Origin: JAXGPF01 sp964650945
GTDB lineage: Bacteria > Verrucomicrobiota > Kiritimatiellia > JAAZAB01
Length of the DNA: 34,701 nt
Reading direction: 5' to 3'
Assembly: GCA_964650945.1 (NCBI GenBank)
Contig: CAZYXU010000025.1
Span: 1-34,701, forward strand
Shown one piece after another: positions 21,346-29,411 of this stretch. Position 1 is the first letter of the stretch; each line of letters begins with the position of its first letter. Under the pieces are notes generated by a model. That model was not told where the DNA came from and ran no database searches. It was given only the letters and a program-made list of their open reading frames with translations. The position numbers and the translations under genes are program-made.

Positions 21346-22404
21346 ATGCGGCAGATAAATCTGAAATTGATTCCCGGCGACGGCATCGGCGTGGATGTGA
21401 TTAACGAGGCGCAGCGGGTTTTGCAGCGACTCGCCGATAAGCATGGCGGGGTGCGCTTTGCCGTACAGACCTTGCCCTGGGGCTGCCAATACTACCTGCA
21501 ACACGGCAAGATGATGCCGGACGACGGCCTGAAAATCCTGGCGGATTGCGACGCCATCCTGTTGGGCGCGGTCGGATTCCCCGGCGTGCCGGACCATGTC
21601 TCGCTGCAACTGCTCCTGCCCATCCGCCAGCAATTCGACCAGTACGTCAATTTCCGCCCGGTGAAATTGCTGGAGGGGCTGGATTCCCCCCTCAAGGTCA
21701 AGTCCAACCGCGACATTGATTTTGTGGTCATCCGCGAAAATACCGAGGGCGAATATTGCGGCCGCGGGCATCTTTACGACGACCCCGTCAAGGGACCGTC
21801 CGTGGTGCAGGAGGCGCACTTCAGCCGGCAAGGCACCGCGCGCATTATCCGCTACGCCTTTGAATACGCCCAAGCCCGCGGCCAGACCGATTTGGTCAGC
21901 GCCACCAAATCCAACGCCCTCAACCATTCCATGGTGTTCTGGGACGGCATTTTCAACGAAATCCGGCGCGCTTACCCCGGCATCCGCAGCCGCAGCGTCC
22001 ACGTGGACGCGCTGGCCGGACTCTTTATCCTGAAACCGCAAACCCTGCGGGTGGTGGTGGCCAGCAACCTGTTCGGCGATATCCTGACGGATTTGGGGTC
22101 GGCGATGCTCGGCAGCATCGGCATTTCGCCCTCCGCCAACATCAATCCGGAGAAAAAATATCCCAGCATGTTCGAGCCGGTGCACGGCTCCGCGCCCGAC
22201 ATTGCCGGCAAGGGCATCGCCAATCCCGTCGGCGCTTTATGGTCGGCGGCCTTGATGTTGGAACACCTGGCGGAAAAGGCCATGGCGGACCGCCTGATGC
22301 AGGCCCTGGGCGGCGTCCTGGCGGACCGCAAAATCCGCACGCCGGATTTGGGCGGCACGGCCACCACCGCGCAAGTGGCGGAGGCCGTGCTCGCGCGCAT
22401 TTAA
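21346..22404 (+). CDS. Tartrate/D-malate dehydrogenase-type beta-decarboxylating dehydrogenase
   Basis: A 352-aa member of the isocitrate/isopropylmalate dehydrogenase superfamily. LIPGDGIGVDV opens the protein; HGKMMPDD, GAVGFPGVPDHVSL and FDQYVNFRPVKL identify the tartrate dehydrogenase/DmlA branch rather than LeuB or Icd. Catalytic segments are DFVVIRENTEGEY, SATKSN, VHVDAL, NLFGDILTDL (metal-binding Asp) and EPVHGSAPDI. These enzymes oxidatively decarboxylate D-malate or tartrate with NAD and Mn2+/Mg2+. The start at 21346 has AAGGA upstream; the in-frame ATG at 21250 would add 32 non-family residues. The PFK gene begins 12-18 bp downstream, so the two are likely an operon. Confidence 0.82.
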   Translation: MRQINLKLIPGDGIGVDVINEAQRVLQRLADKHGGVRFAVQTLPWGCQYYLQHGKMMPDDGLKILADCDAILLGAVGFPGVPDHVSLQLLLPIRQQFDQYVNFRPVKLLEGLDSPLKVKSNRDIDFVVIRENTEGEYCGRGHLYDDPVKGPSVVQEAHFSRQGTARIIRYAFEYAQARGQTDLVSATKSNALNHSMVFWDGIFNEIRRAYPGIRSRSVHVDALAGLFILKPQTLRVVVASNLFGDILTDLGSAMLGSIGISPSANINPEKKYPSMFEPVHGSAPDIAGKGIANPVGALWSAALMLEHLAEKAMADRLMQALGGVLADRKIRTPDLGGTATTAQVAEAVLARI

Positions 22405-22422
22405 CCCGAGAAAGGCATGGCA

Positions 22423-23730
22423 ATGAGCGAAACTACCGACATTACCGCGGCGGTGCTGGGCGCGCCGCAATACGTCTCGCCGCTGCGTTTGGCGGTGGAT
22501 TGCAACGACATCGTCTGCAATTTTGTCGCCGACGCCGCCCGCGTGCGGTTCCAGGCCGAGATCAACACCGGCCACGACGAACCGGATTTGCTGTTTGAAA
22601 AGGCCGGGCCGCGCGCCAAAATCTTTTTCCAGCCGGCGCGGACGCGGGCGGCGATTGTCACCTGCGGCGGACTGTGTCCGGGCCTGAACAACGTCATCCG
22701 TTCGGCGTTTCTGGAATTGCATCATAATTACGGCGTGCCGGATGTGCTGGGCATCCGCTACGGCTACCAGGGACTCAACCCGGACACCGCGGCGCCGCCT
22801 GTCAAGTTGACCACGGATTTCGTGGATGACATCCATACGGACGGCGGCACGGTGCTGGGGTCGTCCCGCGGGCAGCAGCCGGCGGAAATCATGGTTGATT
22901 ACCTGCAGCGGGAAAAGATCGACATCCTGCTGTGCGTCGGCGGCGATGGCACGCAGCGCGGCGCGCACGGCATTGCCGCGGAAGCGCGCAAACGCGGCCT
23001 GCCGCTGGCGGTTGTCGGCATTCCCAAGACGATTGACAACGACATCTGCTACGTCCGCCAGAGTTTCGGCTATTTTACGGCGATCGAGAAGGCCCGCGAA
23101 GTGTTGGCCTGCGCCCATAATGAAGCCAAGGGCGCGCCGAACGGCATCGGCCTGGTCAAGGTGATGGGGCGCGATGCCGGCTTCATCGCCGCCGGCGCCA
23201 CGCTGGCCAGCCAGGAAGTCAATTTTACCATCATCCCCGAAGTGCCTTTCCGGCTGGATGGCGAAAATGGCTTTTTGAGCGTCCTGCACCGGCGCATCCA
23301 ATCCCGCGGCCATGCCGTCATCGTCCTGGCCGAGGGGGCGGGGCAGGATTTGCTGCCAACCGGCGCTGACGCCTTTGACGCTTCCGGCAACAAGCTGCAT
23401 AAGGATATCGGCCCATTCCTGCGCGACCGGATTGCCGCCTATTTCAAAGAGCGGAAAGTCCCCGTCAACATCAAATACATGGAGCCCGGGTATTTCATCC
23501 GCAGCGTGCCGGCCGATGCCGAGGACAGCCTGCTGTGCGACCAGTTCGCGCGCCAGGCGGTGCATGCCGCCATGGCCGGCAAAACCGATATGCTGGTGGG
23601 GCACTGGTCCGGTTTCTTCATCCACGTGCCGATTGCCCTGGCGGTGGAAAAAAAACGCAACATCAATCCCGGCCGCCCCATGTGGAACAGCGTGATTGCC
23701 GCCACCGGCCAGCCGCGGCAGTGGGAGTGA
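22423..23730 (+). CDS. 6-phosphofructokinase, group III-like (ATP type predicted)
   Basis: A 435-aa protein (22423 has better spacing from GAGAAAGG than the in-frame ATG at 22417). It carries a roughly 80-residue N-terminal extension, then IVTCGGLCPGLNNVIR, GIRYGYQGL, LCVGGDGTQRGA, PKTIDNDI and VMGRDAGFIA. GGDGT has Gly at the position that is Asp in PPi-dependent enzymes, while PKTIDND has the Lys typical of PPi enzymes. This Gly/Lys combination occurs in the plant and trypanosomatid-like ATP-PFK lineage, so ATP is the predicted donor. The reaction is fructose-6-phosphate to fructose-1,6-bisphosphate. Co-transcription with the dehydrogenase is likely. Confidence 0.88.
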   Translation: MSETTDITAAVLGAPQYVSPLRLAVDCNDIVCNFVADAARVRFQAEINTGHDEPDLLFEKAGPRAKIFFQPARTRAAIVTCGGLCPGLNNVIRSAFLELHHNYGVPDVLGIRYGYQGLNPDTAAPPVKLTTDFVDDIHTDGGTVLGSSRGQQPAEIMVDYLQREKIDILLCVGGDGTQRGAHGIAAEARKRGLPLAVVGIPKTIDNDICYVRQSFGYFTAIEKAREVLACAHNEAKGAPNGIGLVKVMGRDAGFIAAGATLASQEVNFTIIPEVPFRLDGENGFLSVLHRRIQSRGHAVIVLAEGAGQDLLPTGADAFDASGNKLHKDIGPFLRDRIAAYFKERKVPVNIKYMEPGYFIRSVPADAEDSLLCDQFARQAVHAAMAGKTDMLVGHWSGFFIHVPIALAVEKKRNINPGRPMWNSVIAATGQPRQWE

Positions 23731-23741
23731 GCGTCAGATGC

Positions 23742-23769
23742 CTTGTCGCGGCGGCGCTGCCGCGACAAG
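23742..23769. terminator. Strong hairpin after the PFK gene
   Basis: A perfect 11-bp stem, CTTGTCGCGGC and GCCGCGACAAG, around a 6-nt loop, 11 bp after the PFK stop. No T-run follows, so it may be a Rho-independent-like stop only in part, an mRNA 3' stabiliser, or an attenuator for the next gene, which starts at 23795. Confidence 0.5.
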
Positions 23770-23794
23770 CCAAACCAATCCGGAGATGATCGCC

Positions 23795-24457
23795 ATGTTC
23801 GAACCGTCACCCTCCGTGGACCCTGTTGTGCCGGTGAAACGTCCGCCATTCAACGAGGTTTCGGTGCTGTTCCCGATCCTTGCTTTATGCACCGTGGCAT
23901 ACCTGGCCCTGGTTGCGTCCGAATTCTTCCTGCAAGGCGCCTTGCGGACGCCGGCCCTGATGTTGCCGGTTTACATCGCCTTGTTGGGCGCCTATGCCGC
24001 GGACAAGGAAATTCGCCGTTGGGTTGGCGTGACCGAGCCGTCCCGGCATGGCTCGCTGTTTGTCTATGCCTGGCTGCTGCTGTTTTTGGTAATGGTGATA
24101 ATAAATTATTTCCGGGCTGATTTCCCATTGCCCGGCGATCTGGGCAAGGTGGTGTTGCAAGTGCTGGGCATTTTCTTTGGGTCCAAGGCATCCAAACATG
24201 TCCATGAACGGCGTCTGGATGCTGTGACGGACGATACCGAGGCTCAGGCCAGGCTGATGGAGCGGCTGCGGGCTACGGCCACCTTGACGCGGTCTGACGC
24301 CATGGCGCTTTTAGGCATATCCAAGAGCGCCGCCAACCGGTTGTTGGCGCGCATGCAGGAGCAGGGATTGATCCGGCTGGTCGGCGAAGGGCGCGGCGCA
24401 CATTATATTGCCGTCCCGGATGGTGATAAAACGCCCCGAAACGCCCCGCTTGCTTGA
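23795..24457 (+). CDS. Membrane-anchored winged-helix protein
   Basis: A 220-aa protein from the ATG at 23795 (CGGAG lies 9 nt upstream; the ATG at 23786 is in frame). Three hydrophobic segments occupy about residues 22-45, 48-66 and 86-104 (VLFPILALCTVAYLALVA; ALMLPVYIALLGAYAA; LFVYAWLLLFLVMVII). A charged linker (HERRLDAVTDDTEAQARLM) leads to a C-terminal winged helix at 150-207: ATLTRSDAMALLGISKSAANRLLARMQ, then GLIRLVGEGRGAHYIA. This layout, sensor-like membrane part plus MarR/DprA-C-like DNA-binding domain, suggests a one-component membrane transcription factor. The 3' end runs into the phased repeat array, which also supplies the last codons. Confidence 0.62.
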   Translation: MFEPSPSVDPVVPVKRPPFNEVSVLFPILALCTVAYLALVASEFFLQGALRTPALMLPVYIALLGAYAADKEIRRWVGVTEPSRHGSLFVYAWLLLFLVMVIINYFRADFPLPGDLGKVVLQVLGIFFGSKASKHVHERRLDAVTDDTEAQARLMERLRATATLTRSDAMALLGISKSAANRLLARMQEQGLIRLVGEGRGAHYIAVPDGDKTPRNAPLA

Positions 24458-24530
24458 AACGTTTCTGGGGCGTTATTGGGGCGTTTCGAGACGTTTCTGG
24501 GGAGTTTTGGGGCGTTTCTGGGGCGTTTAT
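24431..24530. repeat. 11-bp helically phased GGGGCGTTTCT repeat array
   Basis: Plus-strand units begin at 24467, 24478, about 24489 (diverged), 24499 (GGGGAGTTTT), 24509 and 24520, a spacing of 10-11 bp. Two inverted units, ACGCCCC at 24431 and 24441, lie in the last codons of the winged-helix gene and can pair with the direct units. Thus it can form large hairpins and is also phased with the DNA helix. Possible roles: terminator, binding array for the adjacent regulator, or a neutral minisatellite. The remaining 24531-24638 shows nothing distinct. Confidence 0.7.
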
Positions 24531-24638
24531 TTTCACACCGTTCCTGCCGCCTGTTTCAACTGGCTTTCCCGGAAACGCTTTGCTACATTGATAACGTTCC
24601 GGGATTTATGATTTTGGCGAAGGCGGATTGAGACGAAT

Positions 24639-27600
24639 ATGGCACAACCAGATAGACAAAAAGCGGTTCATGACATTCTGCGTGAGTTGCGCAGTCTGGA
24701 TGGACTGAAACGCCTGTTCTGGGAAGAATTGAACTACGAGCGTGAGAATAAGCCGCTCAGCACGCGCCAATGGCCGGAAGCCACCCGGCAGTTCCTTGCG
24801 GAAACTCCGGTTCTGTTCGCCGGCGGCGGGGAAGGAAACGCATTCCACGTTATCTACTGCCGGCTGGCGGCAAAGGACTTGCGGCGTGAGCCGCAGCGTT
24901 CGGTTGTGAACCAGTTGCTGCGCGACCATCCCTATGCCCTGTTCGTCTTCTCGAACAGCGATCGGTCCGCCTGGCACTTTCTGAATGTGAAGCTTGACGC
25001 ACAGGCGGCGCAGCGTCGTCTGGTGCGGCGGATCACTGTTCGACAGGGTGATGGACTTCGGACCGCCGCGGAACGTATGGCGTTGCTCGACCTCCAAACC
25101 ATCAGTCCGGACCTGTTTGGGATGTCCCCCCTGCTGATTCAACAGCATCACGACGAAGCTTTTGACGTTGAGCAGGTCACCAGGGCTTTCTACGCGGAAA
25201 TCGCCAACTGGTATTTCTGGGCGCGCGAACACGCTGAGTTTCCCAAGGACGCTCCCGTTGACGCGGATGGGAAGCCCTCCTTGCCGTTGATTCGCCTGCT
25301 GACGCGGCTTATCTTCTGCTGGTTTCTCCGTGAAAAAAGGCATCCGCGGACTGGCGCCGGCCTCATCCCGGACACTCTGTTCGATACGCAATGCATCAAG
25401 GACTTGCTGAAGGACCCGACGCCGGAAGCCTGCACTTACTACACGGCCATTCTGCAAAATCTGTTCTTTGCCACACTGAACACAGAAATGGATGCCGCCA
25501 AAAGCGGCACAAGTGCGCCGGGCCAGACTCCGGCGCGGCGCTTCCTGGACGAAGGCGATGGCCAGCGCAGCGATGATCACATGGTTCACCAACTCTGGCG
25601 GCATGCCCGGCAACTACGCGATCCCGCCGCCTTGGAAAAACTCTTGCGTGACATTCCTTTCCTGAACGGCGGGCTTTTCGAGTGCCTGGACGACCGCATC
25701 CAGAAAGGCAACTCGCCCCATGCTGTCGAGGTGCGGATAGACGGCTTCGCCACCGACCCGAAGAAGCAGCCCAAACTGCCGAATTTCCTGTTTTATGGCG
25801 CGTCCCAGACGGCCGATCTTTCCGCAGCGTATGGCGATTCTGCACGCCGGCGCGAAACCGTGCGGCCGCTGCTGGACATCCTTAACCGGTACAATTTTAC
25901 CCTTACCGAGAACACGCCTTTCGATCAGGAAGTCGCGCTCGATCCCGAACTGTTGGGGCATGTTTTCGAGAACCTGCTGGCCGCCTTTAATCCCGAGACC
26001 GGCACGGTGGCCCGCAATGCCACCGGTTCGTTCTATACCCCACGCGTGGTGGTTGATTGGATGGTGGATCAGGCGCTGCTGGTTTATCTGAAAGAAAAAT
26101 TGACCACGGATGACACGAATGGCACGGATAAAAAGCTCAAGCGGCTGCTTTCCTGGGAAGACGATGGACACGATTTCACTTCTGCCGAGGTCGAGAAACT
26201 GATTGATGCCATTGACGGGTTGAAAGTCATTGATCCGGCGTGCGGCTCCGGCGCCTTCCCGATGGGCATGCTTCAGAAACTCGTCCATGTGCTTAAGAAA
26301 CTGGACCCGGAGAACAAAGGCTGGCGGAAGCGGCAGGTGGCTGCCGTAGAAAAAATTGAAAGCGGGCCGGCCCGCGCGGAAGCGCTCAAGGCCATCGGCC
26401 GGGCTTTTGCACGCGACAACGACGACTACGGCCGTAAATTGTATCTCATTGAGAACTGCCTCTACGGTGTGGATATTCAGCCAATCGCCGTGCAGATCGC
26501 GAAGCTGCGTTTTTTTATTTCCCTGGTGGTGGACCAGACCATTGACCCCAAGGAGGAAAATTATGGCATTCTGCCGCTGCCGAATCTGGAAACCAAAGTC
26601 CTCGCCGCCAACACGCTGCTCGGCTTGCACCGCGGCCAACTGCTGCTCGGCTCCAACGAGGTCAAGCGGCTGGAAGGCGAACTCCAGAAGGTCCGGCACG
26701 GCTACTTCACGGCCCGGAGCTACAAACGCAAGAAGGAACTTCGCAAGGAAGACAAGCGGTTGTGCGACGAACTTGCCACGGCTCTGGAGAGCAGCGGCGA
26801 ATGCACCCCGCACGACGCCAAGCGTCTGGCCGGTTGGAATCCGTACGACACCAACACCCACGCGCCATTCTTCGATCCCGGCTGGATGTTCGGCCTCGCG
26901 TCCAAGAACCATGACGGCGTATTTGACGTGGTCATCGGCAACCCGCCCTACGTCCGGCAGGAAGAACTGAAGAACCAGAGCGTCTTCGGTAGCGACGGCA
27001 AGCCGCAACCGCTCAAGGACGCGCTGAAAGGTCAGTACGAGTGTTTCACCGGCACCGCCGACCTTTATGTCTATTTTTTCGAGCGCTCCCTGCAACTTCT
27101 GCGCACTGGTGGCGTGTTGAGTTTCATCACCAGCAACAAGTGGTTCCGCGCCGGTTATGGCGAGCGACTGCGAACCTATCTCGCCCATGCCACCCGGCCC
27201 AACGTGGTTTTGGATTTCGGCGACGCTCCGGTTTTCACGTCCATCGCCTATCCGGCGATCATAGTGACGGAAAAGACCCGCTCTGTGGAACTGGGGCAGT
27301 TGCCCAAGAAGGTGGACGCCCGGGATTGGGAGTCGCGGGTCATGACATGGACACCCGGCCCTGACATCCGTGAGTTTCCCGAGATTTTCGAGCGCGACGC
27401 CTTTGCGCTCGCTCAAACCGACCTTAAGCCCGATGGGTGGCGGATGGAAAGCCCGGTCAGCCTGCGCCTGCTGGCACGAATTCGTAAGTCTGGCATTCCG
27501 TTGATTAAATTTGTGAATGGACATTTCTACTATGGCATTAAGACGGGACTTGGCGAGGCATTCGTAGTCAACCGGGAAAAACGTGATGACTTAGTGGCTC

Positions 27601-28520
27601 AGCATTCTTCATCCAGCGATTTGCTGAAGCCCTTCCTGAGAGGGCGGGATGTAAAGAGATGGCAAGCACATTCACCGGTTCAGTATCTTATTCGTATTGA
27701 GTCTTCTGAGAACGAGAAGCACCCGTGGAGTGGTAAGACGGAACTTGAGGCCGAGAAGGTTTTTGCAAAGTGTTATCCGGCGATTCATGCTTTTTTAGAC
27801 AAGCTGCGGAAGAAACTCATTAAGCGGTCAGACCAAGGTCGATTTTTTTGGGAATTGCGCTCCTGTGATTATTGGAAGGAATTTGAACAACCGAAGGTGA
27901 TTTTCGGGCGCTTCATGGACAAGCCTACGTATGCTTATGATGATGAAGGCGTTTACCACAACGACGCACTTTACTTCGCGTCACGGGTAACCCCATTTAT
28001 TGCTGCGGTCACAAATTCTCCCCTAAATTGGTGGTATTTAACCCAAACCTGCACGGATCTGCAGGGTGGTTTTCTACAAGGTCTACGTCAGTATCAAGAG
28101 CAAATTCCCATCCCCCTCGCTCTGCCCGCTCAGCAAGCGTTTTGCGAACTTCTGGCAGAAGCACTGATCTGGTTGCATCGTCCCGCAGTGAATAAGGTAA
28201 AAGACGTGCCGGCCGGCCTGATGATCGCCTACCTCGAACAATGGCTGAATGGGTTGGTATACGAGTTGTTCTTCCCTGGGGAGTTGCACGCGCGGAAGCT
28301 GAAACTGTTTGACGAGACTGCACGGTTGGCCCTGCCGGACCTTTCGAAGCTCTCCGACGCCCGGAAGCTCACGGCCTTGCAGGAGCTTCACGCCACAGCC
28401 TACGACAAAGAAGGCACGTTGCGGGCAATGCTTTTTGATTTAAAATCGCTGGACGTTGTGCGCGTGATTGAGGGTGGGGACACTCCGGCAATGCAGCAGG
28501 AACCGGAGGCGAAGGAATGA
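24639..28520 (+). CDS. Type IIG (Eco57I-like) restriction-modification enzyme
   Basis: A 1293-aa single-chain enzyme. Residues 1-460 form the N-terminal nuclease-containing and helical part, with no catalytic triad assigned by eye. The adenine-specific methyltransferase core follows: motif I VIDPACGSGAFPMG at about 529-542 (AdoMet binding), and the catalytic motif IV GNPPYVRQEEL with NPPY at 768-771. Between them lies FVENLLAAFNPETG... then GSFYTPRVVVDWMV, typical of Eco57I/BREX-PglX relatives. Residues 880-1200 contain a TaqI-like target recognition region (LKPFLRGRDVKRW). It should methylate adenine on one or both strands and cut nearby. The stop overlaps the DUF3800 gene by ATGA. The C-terminal FDLKSLDVVRVIE recurs at 30958-30997. 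Confidence 0.85.
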   Translation: MAQPDRQKAVHDILRELRSLDGLKRLFWEELNYERENKPLSTRQWPEATRQFLAETPVLFAGGGEGNAFHVIYCRLAAKDLRREPQRSVVNQLLRDHPYALFVFSNSDRSAWHFLNVKLDAQAAQRRLVRRITVRQGDGLRTAAERMALLDLQTISPDLFGMSPLLIQQHHDEAFDVEQVTRAFYAEIANWYFWAREHAEFPKDAPVDADGKPSLPLIRLLTRLIFCWFLREKRHPRTGAGLIPDTLFDTQCIKDLLKDPTPEACTYYTAILQNLFFATLNTEMDAAKSGTSAPGQTPARRFLDEGDGQRSDDHMVHQLWRHARQLRDPAALEKLLRDIPFLNGGLFECLDDRIQKGNSPHAVEVRIDGFATDPKKQPKLPNFLFYGASQTADLSAAYGDSARRRETVRPLLDILNRYNFTLTENTPFDQEVALDPELLGHVFENLLAAFNPETGTVARNATGSFYTPRVVVDWMVDQALLVYLKEKLTTDDTNGTDKKLKRLLSWEDDGHDFTSAEVEKLIDAIDGLKVIDPACGSGAFPMGMLQKLVHVLKKLDPENKGWRKRQVAAVEKIESGPARAEALKAIGRAFARDNDDYGRKLYLIENCLYGVDIQPIAVQIAKLRFFISLVVDQTIDPKEENYGILPLPNLETKVLAANTLLGLHRGQLLLGSNEVKRLEGELQKVRHGYFTARSYKRKKELRKEDKRLCDELATALESSGECTPHDAKRLAGWNPYDTNTHAPFFDPGWMFGLASKNHDGVFDVVIGNPPYVRQEELKNQSVFGSDGKPQPLKDALKGQYECFTGTADLYVYFFERSLQLLRTGGVLSFITSNKWFRAGYGERLRTYLAHATRPNVVLDFGDAPVFTSIAYPAIIVTEKTRSVELGQLPKKVDARDWESRVMTWTPGPDIREFPEIFERDAFALAQTDLKPDGWRMESPVSLRLLARIRKSGIPLIKFVNGHFYYGIKTGLGEAFVVNREKRDDLVAQHSSSSDLLKPFLRGRDVKRWQAHSPVQYLIRIESSENEKHPWSGKTELEAEKVFAKCYPAIHAFLDKLRKKLIKRSDQGRFFWELRSCDYWKEFEQPKVIFGRFMDKPTYAYDDEGVYHNDALYFASRVTPFIAAVTNSPLNWWYLTQTCTDLQGGFLQGLRQYQEQIPIPLALPAQQAFCELLAEALIWLHRPAVNKVKDVPAGLMIAYLEQWLNGLVYELFFPGELHARKLKLFDETARLALPDLSKLSDARKLTALQELHATAYDKEGTLRAMLFDLKSLDVVRVIEGGDTPAMQQEPEAKE

Positions 28521-29182
28521 GTGGACGATACCTCTATGTCTTTCTGGACGAAGCCGGTAACTTCGATTTCTCGCCGGGCGGCACGAAGTATTTTATTATC
28601 AGTGCGGTCTCAAAAGAACGTCCGTTCCGTGCCTACCAGGAGATGACGGAACTTAAGTACAATTTGGTCGAGACTGGCATGGATATTGAGTATTTCCATG
28701 CTTCAGAGGATGCACAGGCTGTCCGCAACGAAGTTTTTGCAATCATACAGCGCAACTTGGGTGGCGTTCGCTTGGATTCCTTGGTGGTTGAAAAGCGGAA
28801 GGTGGGACCGGCACTGCGACCTGAAGAGCAATTCTACCCGCGGATGCTTAGCTACTTGCTCCGCTATGTGCTTAATGGGTATGCGTTGGCCCAGTATCGT
28901 GAAGTGATTGTATTCACGGATCAGATTCCAGTGAAAAAGAAGCGGAACGCCATCGAAAAGACAGCCAAGATAACGTTGGCAAGGATGTTGCCTAAAACAG
29001 CCCGATATCGGATTCTTCATCATGACTCGAAGTCTAATATGGACTTGCAAATCGTGGACTACTGTAACTGGGCCGTGTATCGGAAGTGGGATGGGCAGGA
29101 CGAACGGTCATATCAGTTGATTCGTCCAGTGATTGCCAGCGAGTTCGATTTCTGCCGGAAGGGCATGGTCTTATACTATTAA
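28517..29182 (+). CDS. DUF3800 family protein
   Basis: A 221-aa protein starting with YLYVFLDEAGNF (Asp11, Glu12), the hallmark of DUF3800, a family with an RNase H-like fold and acidic residues suited to nuclease activity. IEYFHASEDAQAVRNEVF and IVFTDQIPVKKKR continue the family pattern, and LQIVDYCNWAVYRKWDGQD supplies the late aspartate. DUF3800 proteins are frequent in defence islands and mobile elements, but no biochemical role is settled. It overlaps the type IIG gene by four bases and ends before a strong terminator, so the two form a bicistronic module: likely a helper or second effector of the RM system. Confidence 0.83.
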   Translation: MSGRYLYVFLDEAGNFDFSPGGTKYFIISAVSKERPFRAYQEMTELKYNLVETGMDIEYFHASEDAQAVRNEVFAIIQRNLGGVRLDSLVVEKRKVGPALRPEEQFYPRMLSYLLRYVLNGYALAQYREVIVFTDQIPVKKKRNAIEKTAKITLARMLPKTARYRILHHDSKSNMDLQIVDYCNWAVYRKWDGQDERSYQLIRPVIASEFDFCRKGMVLYY

Positions 29183-29202
29183 TGAACAAGCGCTTACACC
29201 AG

Positions 29203-29277
29203 AAAAAAAGACCACCCCGGCTACTCTTGCGAGAGAGCCCCATGGGCTCTTATCACCGGGGTGGGACCTTTTTTATT
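29203..29277 (+). terminator. Branched hairpin terminator after the RM-DUF3800 operon
   Basis: An outer stem pairs AAAAAAAGACCACCCCGG (29203-29220) with the CCGGGGTGG...CCTTTTTT side (29256-29274), with small mismatches. An inner perfect hairpin is AGAGCCC-CAT-GGGCTCT (29234-29250). A-run and T-run flank the stem, so it can work in both directions. Nothing recognisable follows up to 29411. Confidence 0.75.
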
Positions 29278-29411
29278 TCGATGAAAGTATGGATGGAATC
29301 AGAGCGAATGTCAAATGATTTTTTAGAGAATTTTTGGGATGCTCGGATTTTTACCGCTACGTGGTGCGGTTCTTCGGCGGACACATCGGCGTAGGAACGT
29401 GAGATTGTTCG

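Noticed and set aside
22237..23625. Long minus-strand open frame (462 aa)
   Set aside because: It lies antisense to phosphofructokinase and the dehydrogenase end; GC-rich third codon positions create such frames, and no family motif is seen.
24431..24530. CRISPR array
   Set aside because: The units are 11 bp with no spacers and no cas genes nearby; it is a minisatellite-type repeat.
25614..27524. Long minus-strand open frame (636 aa)
   Set aside because: It is antisense to the type IIG enzyme, whose methylase motifs are unambiguous.
29281..29394. Short frame before the nuclease gene starting at ATG 29281
   Set aside because: It begins within or beside the terminator, has no family resemblance and no convincing ribosome binding site.
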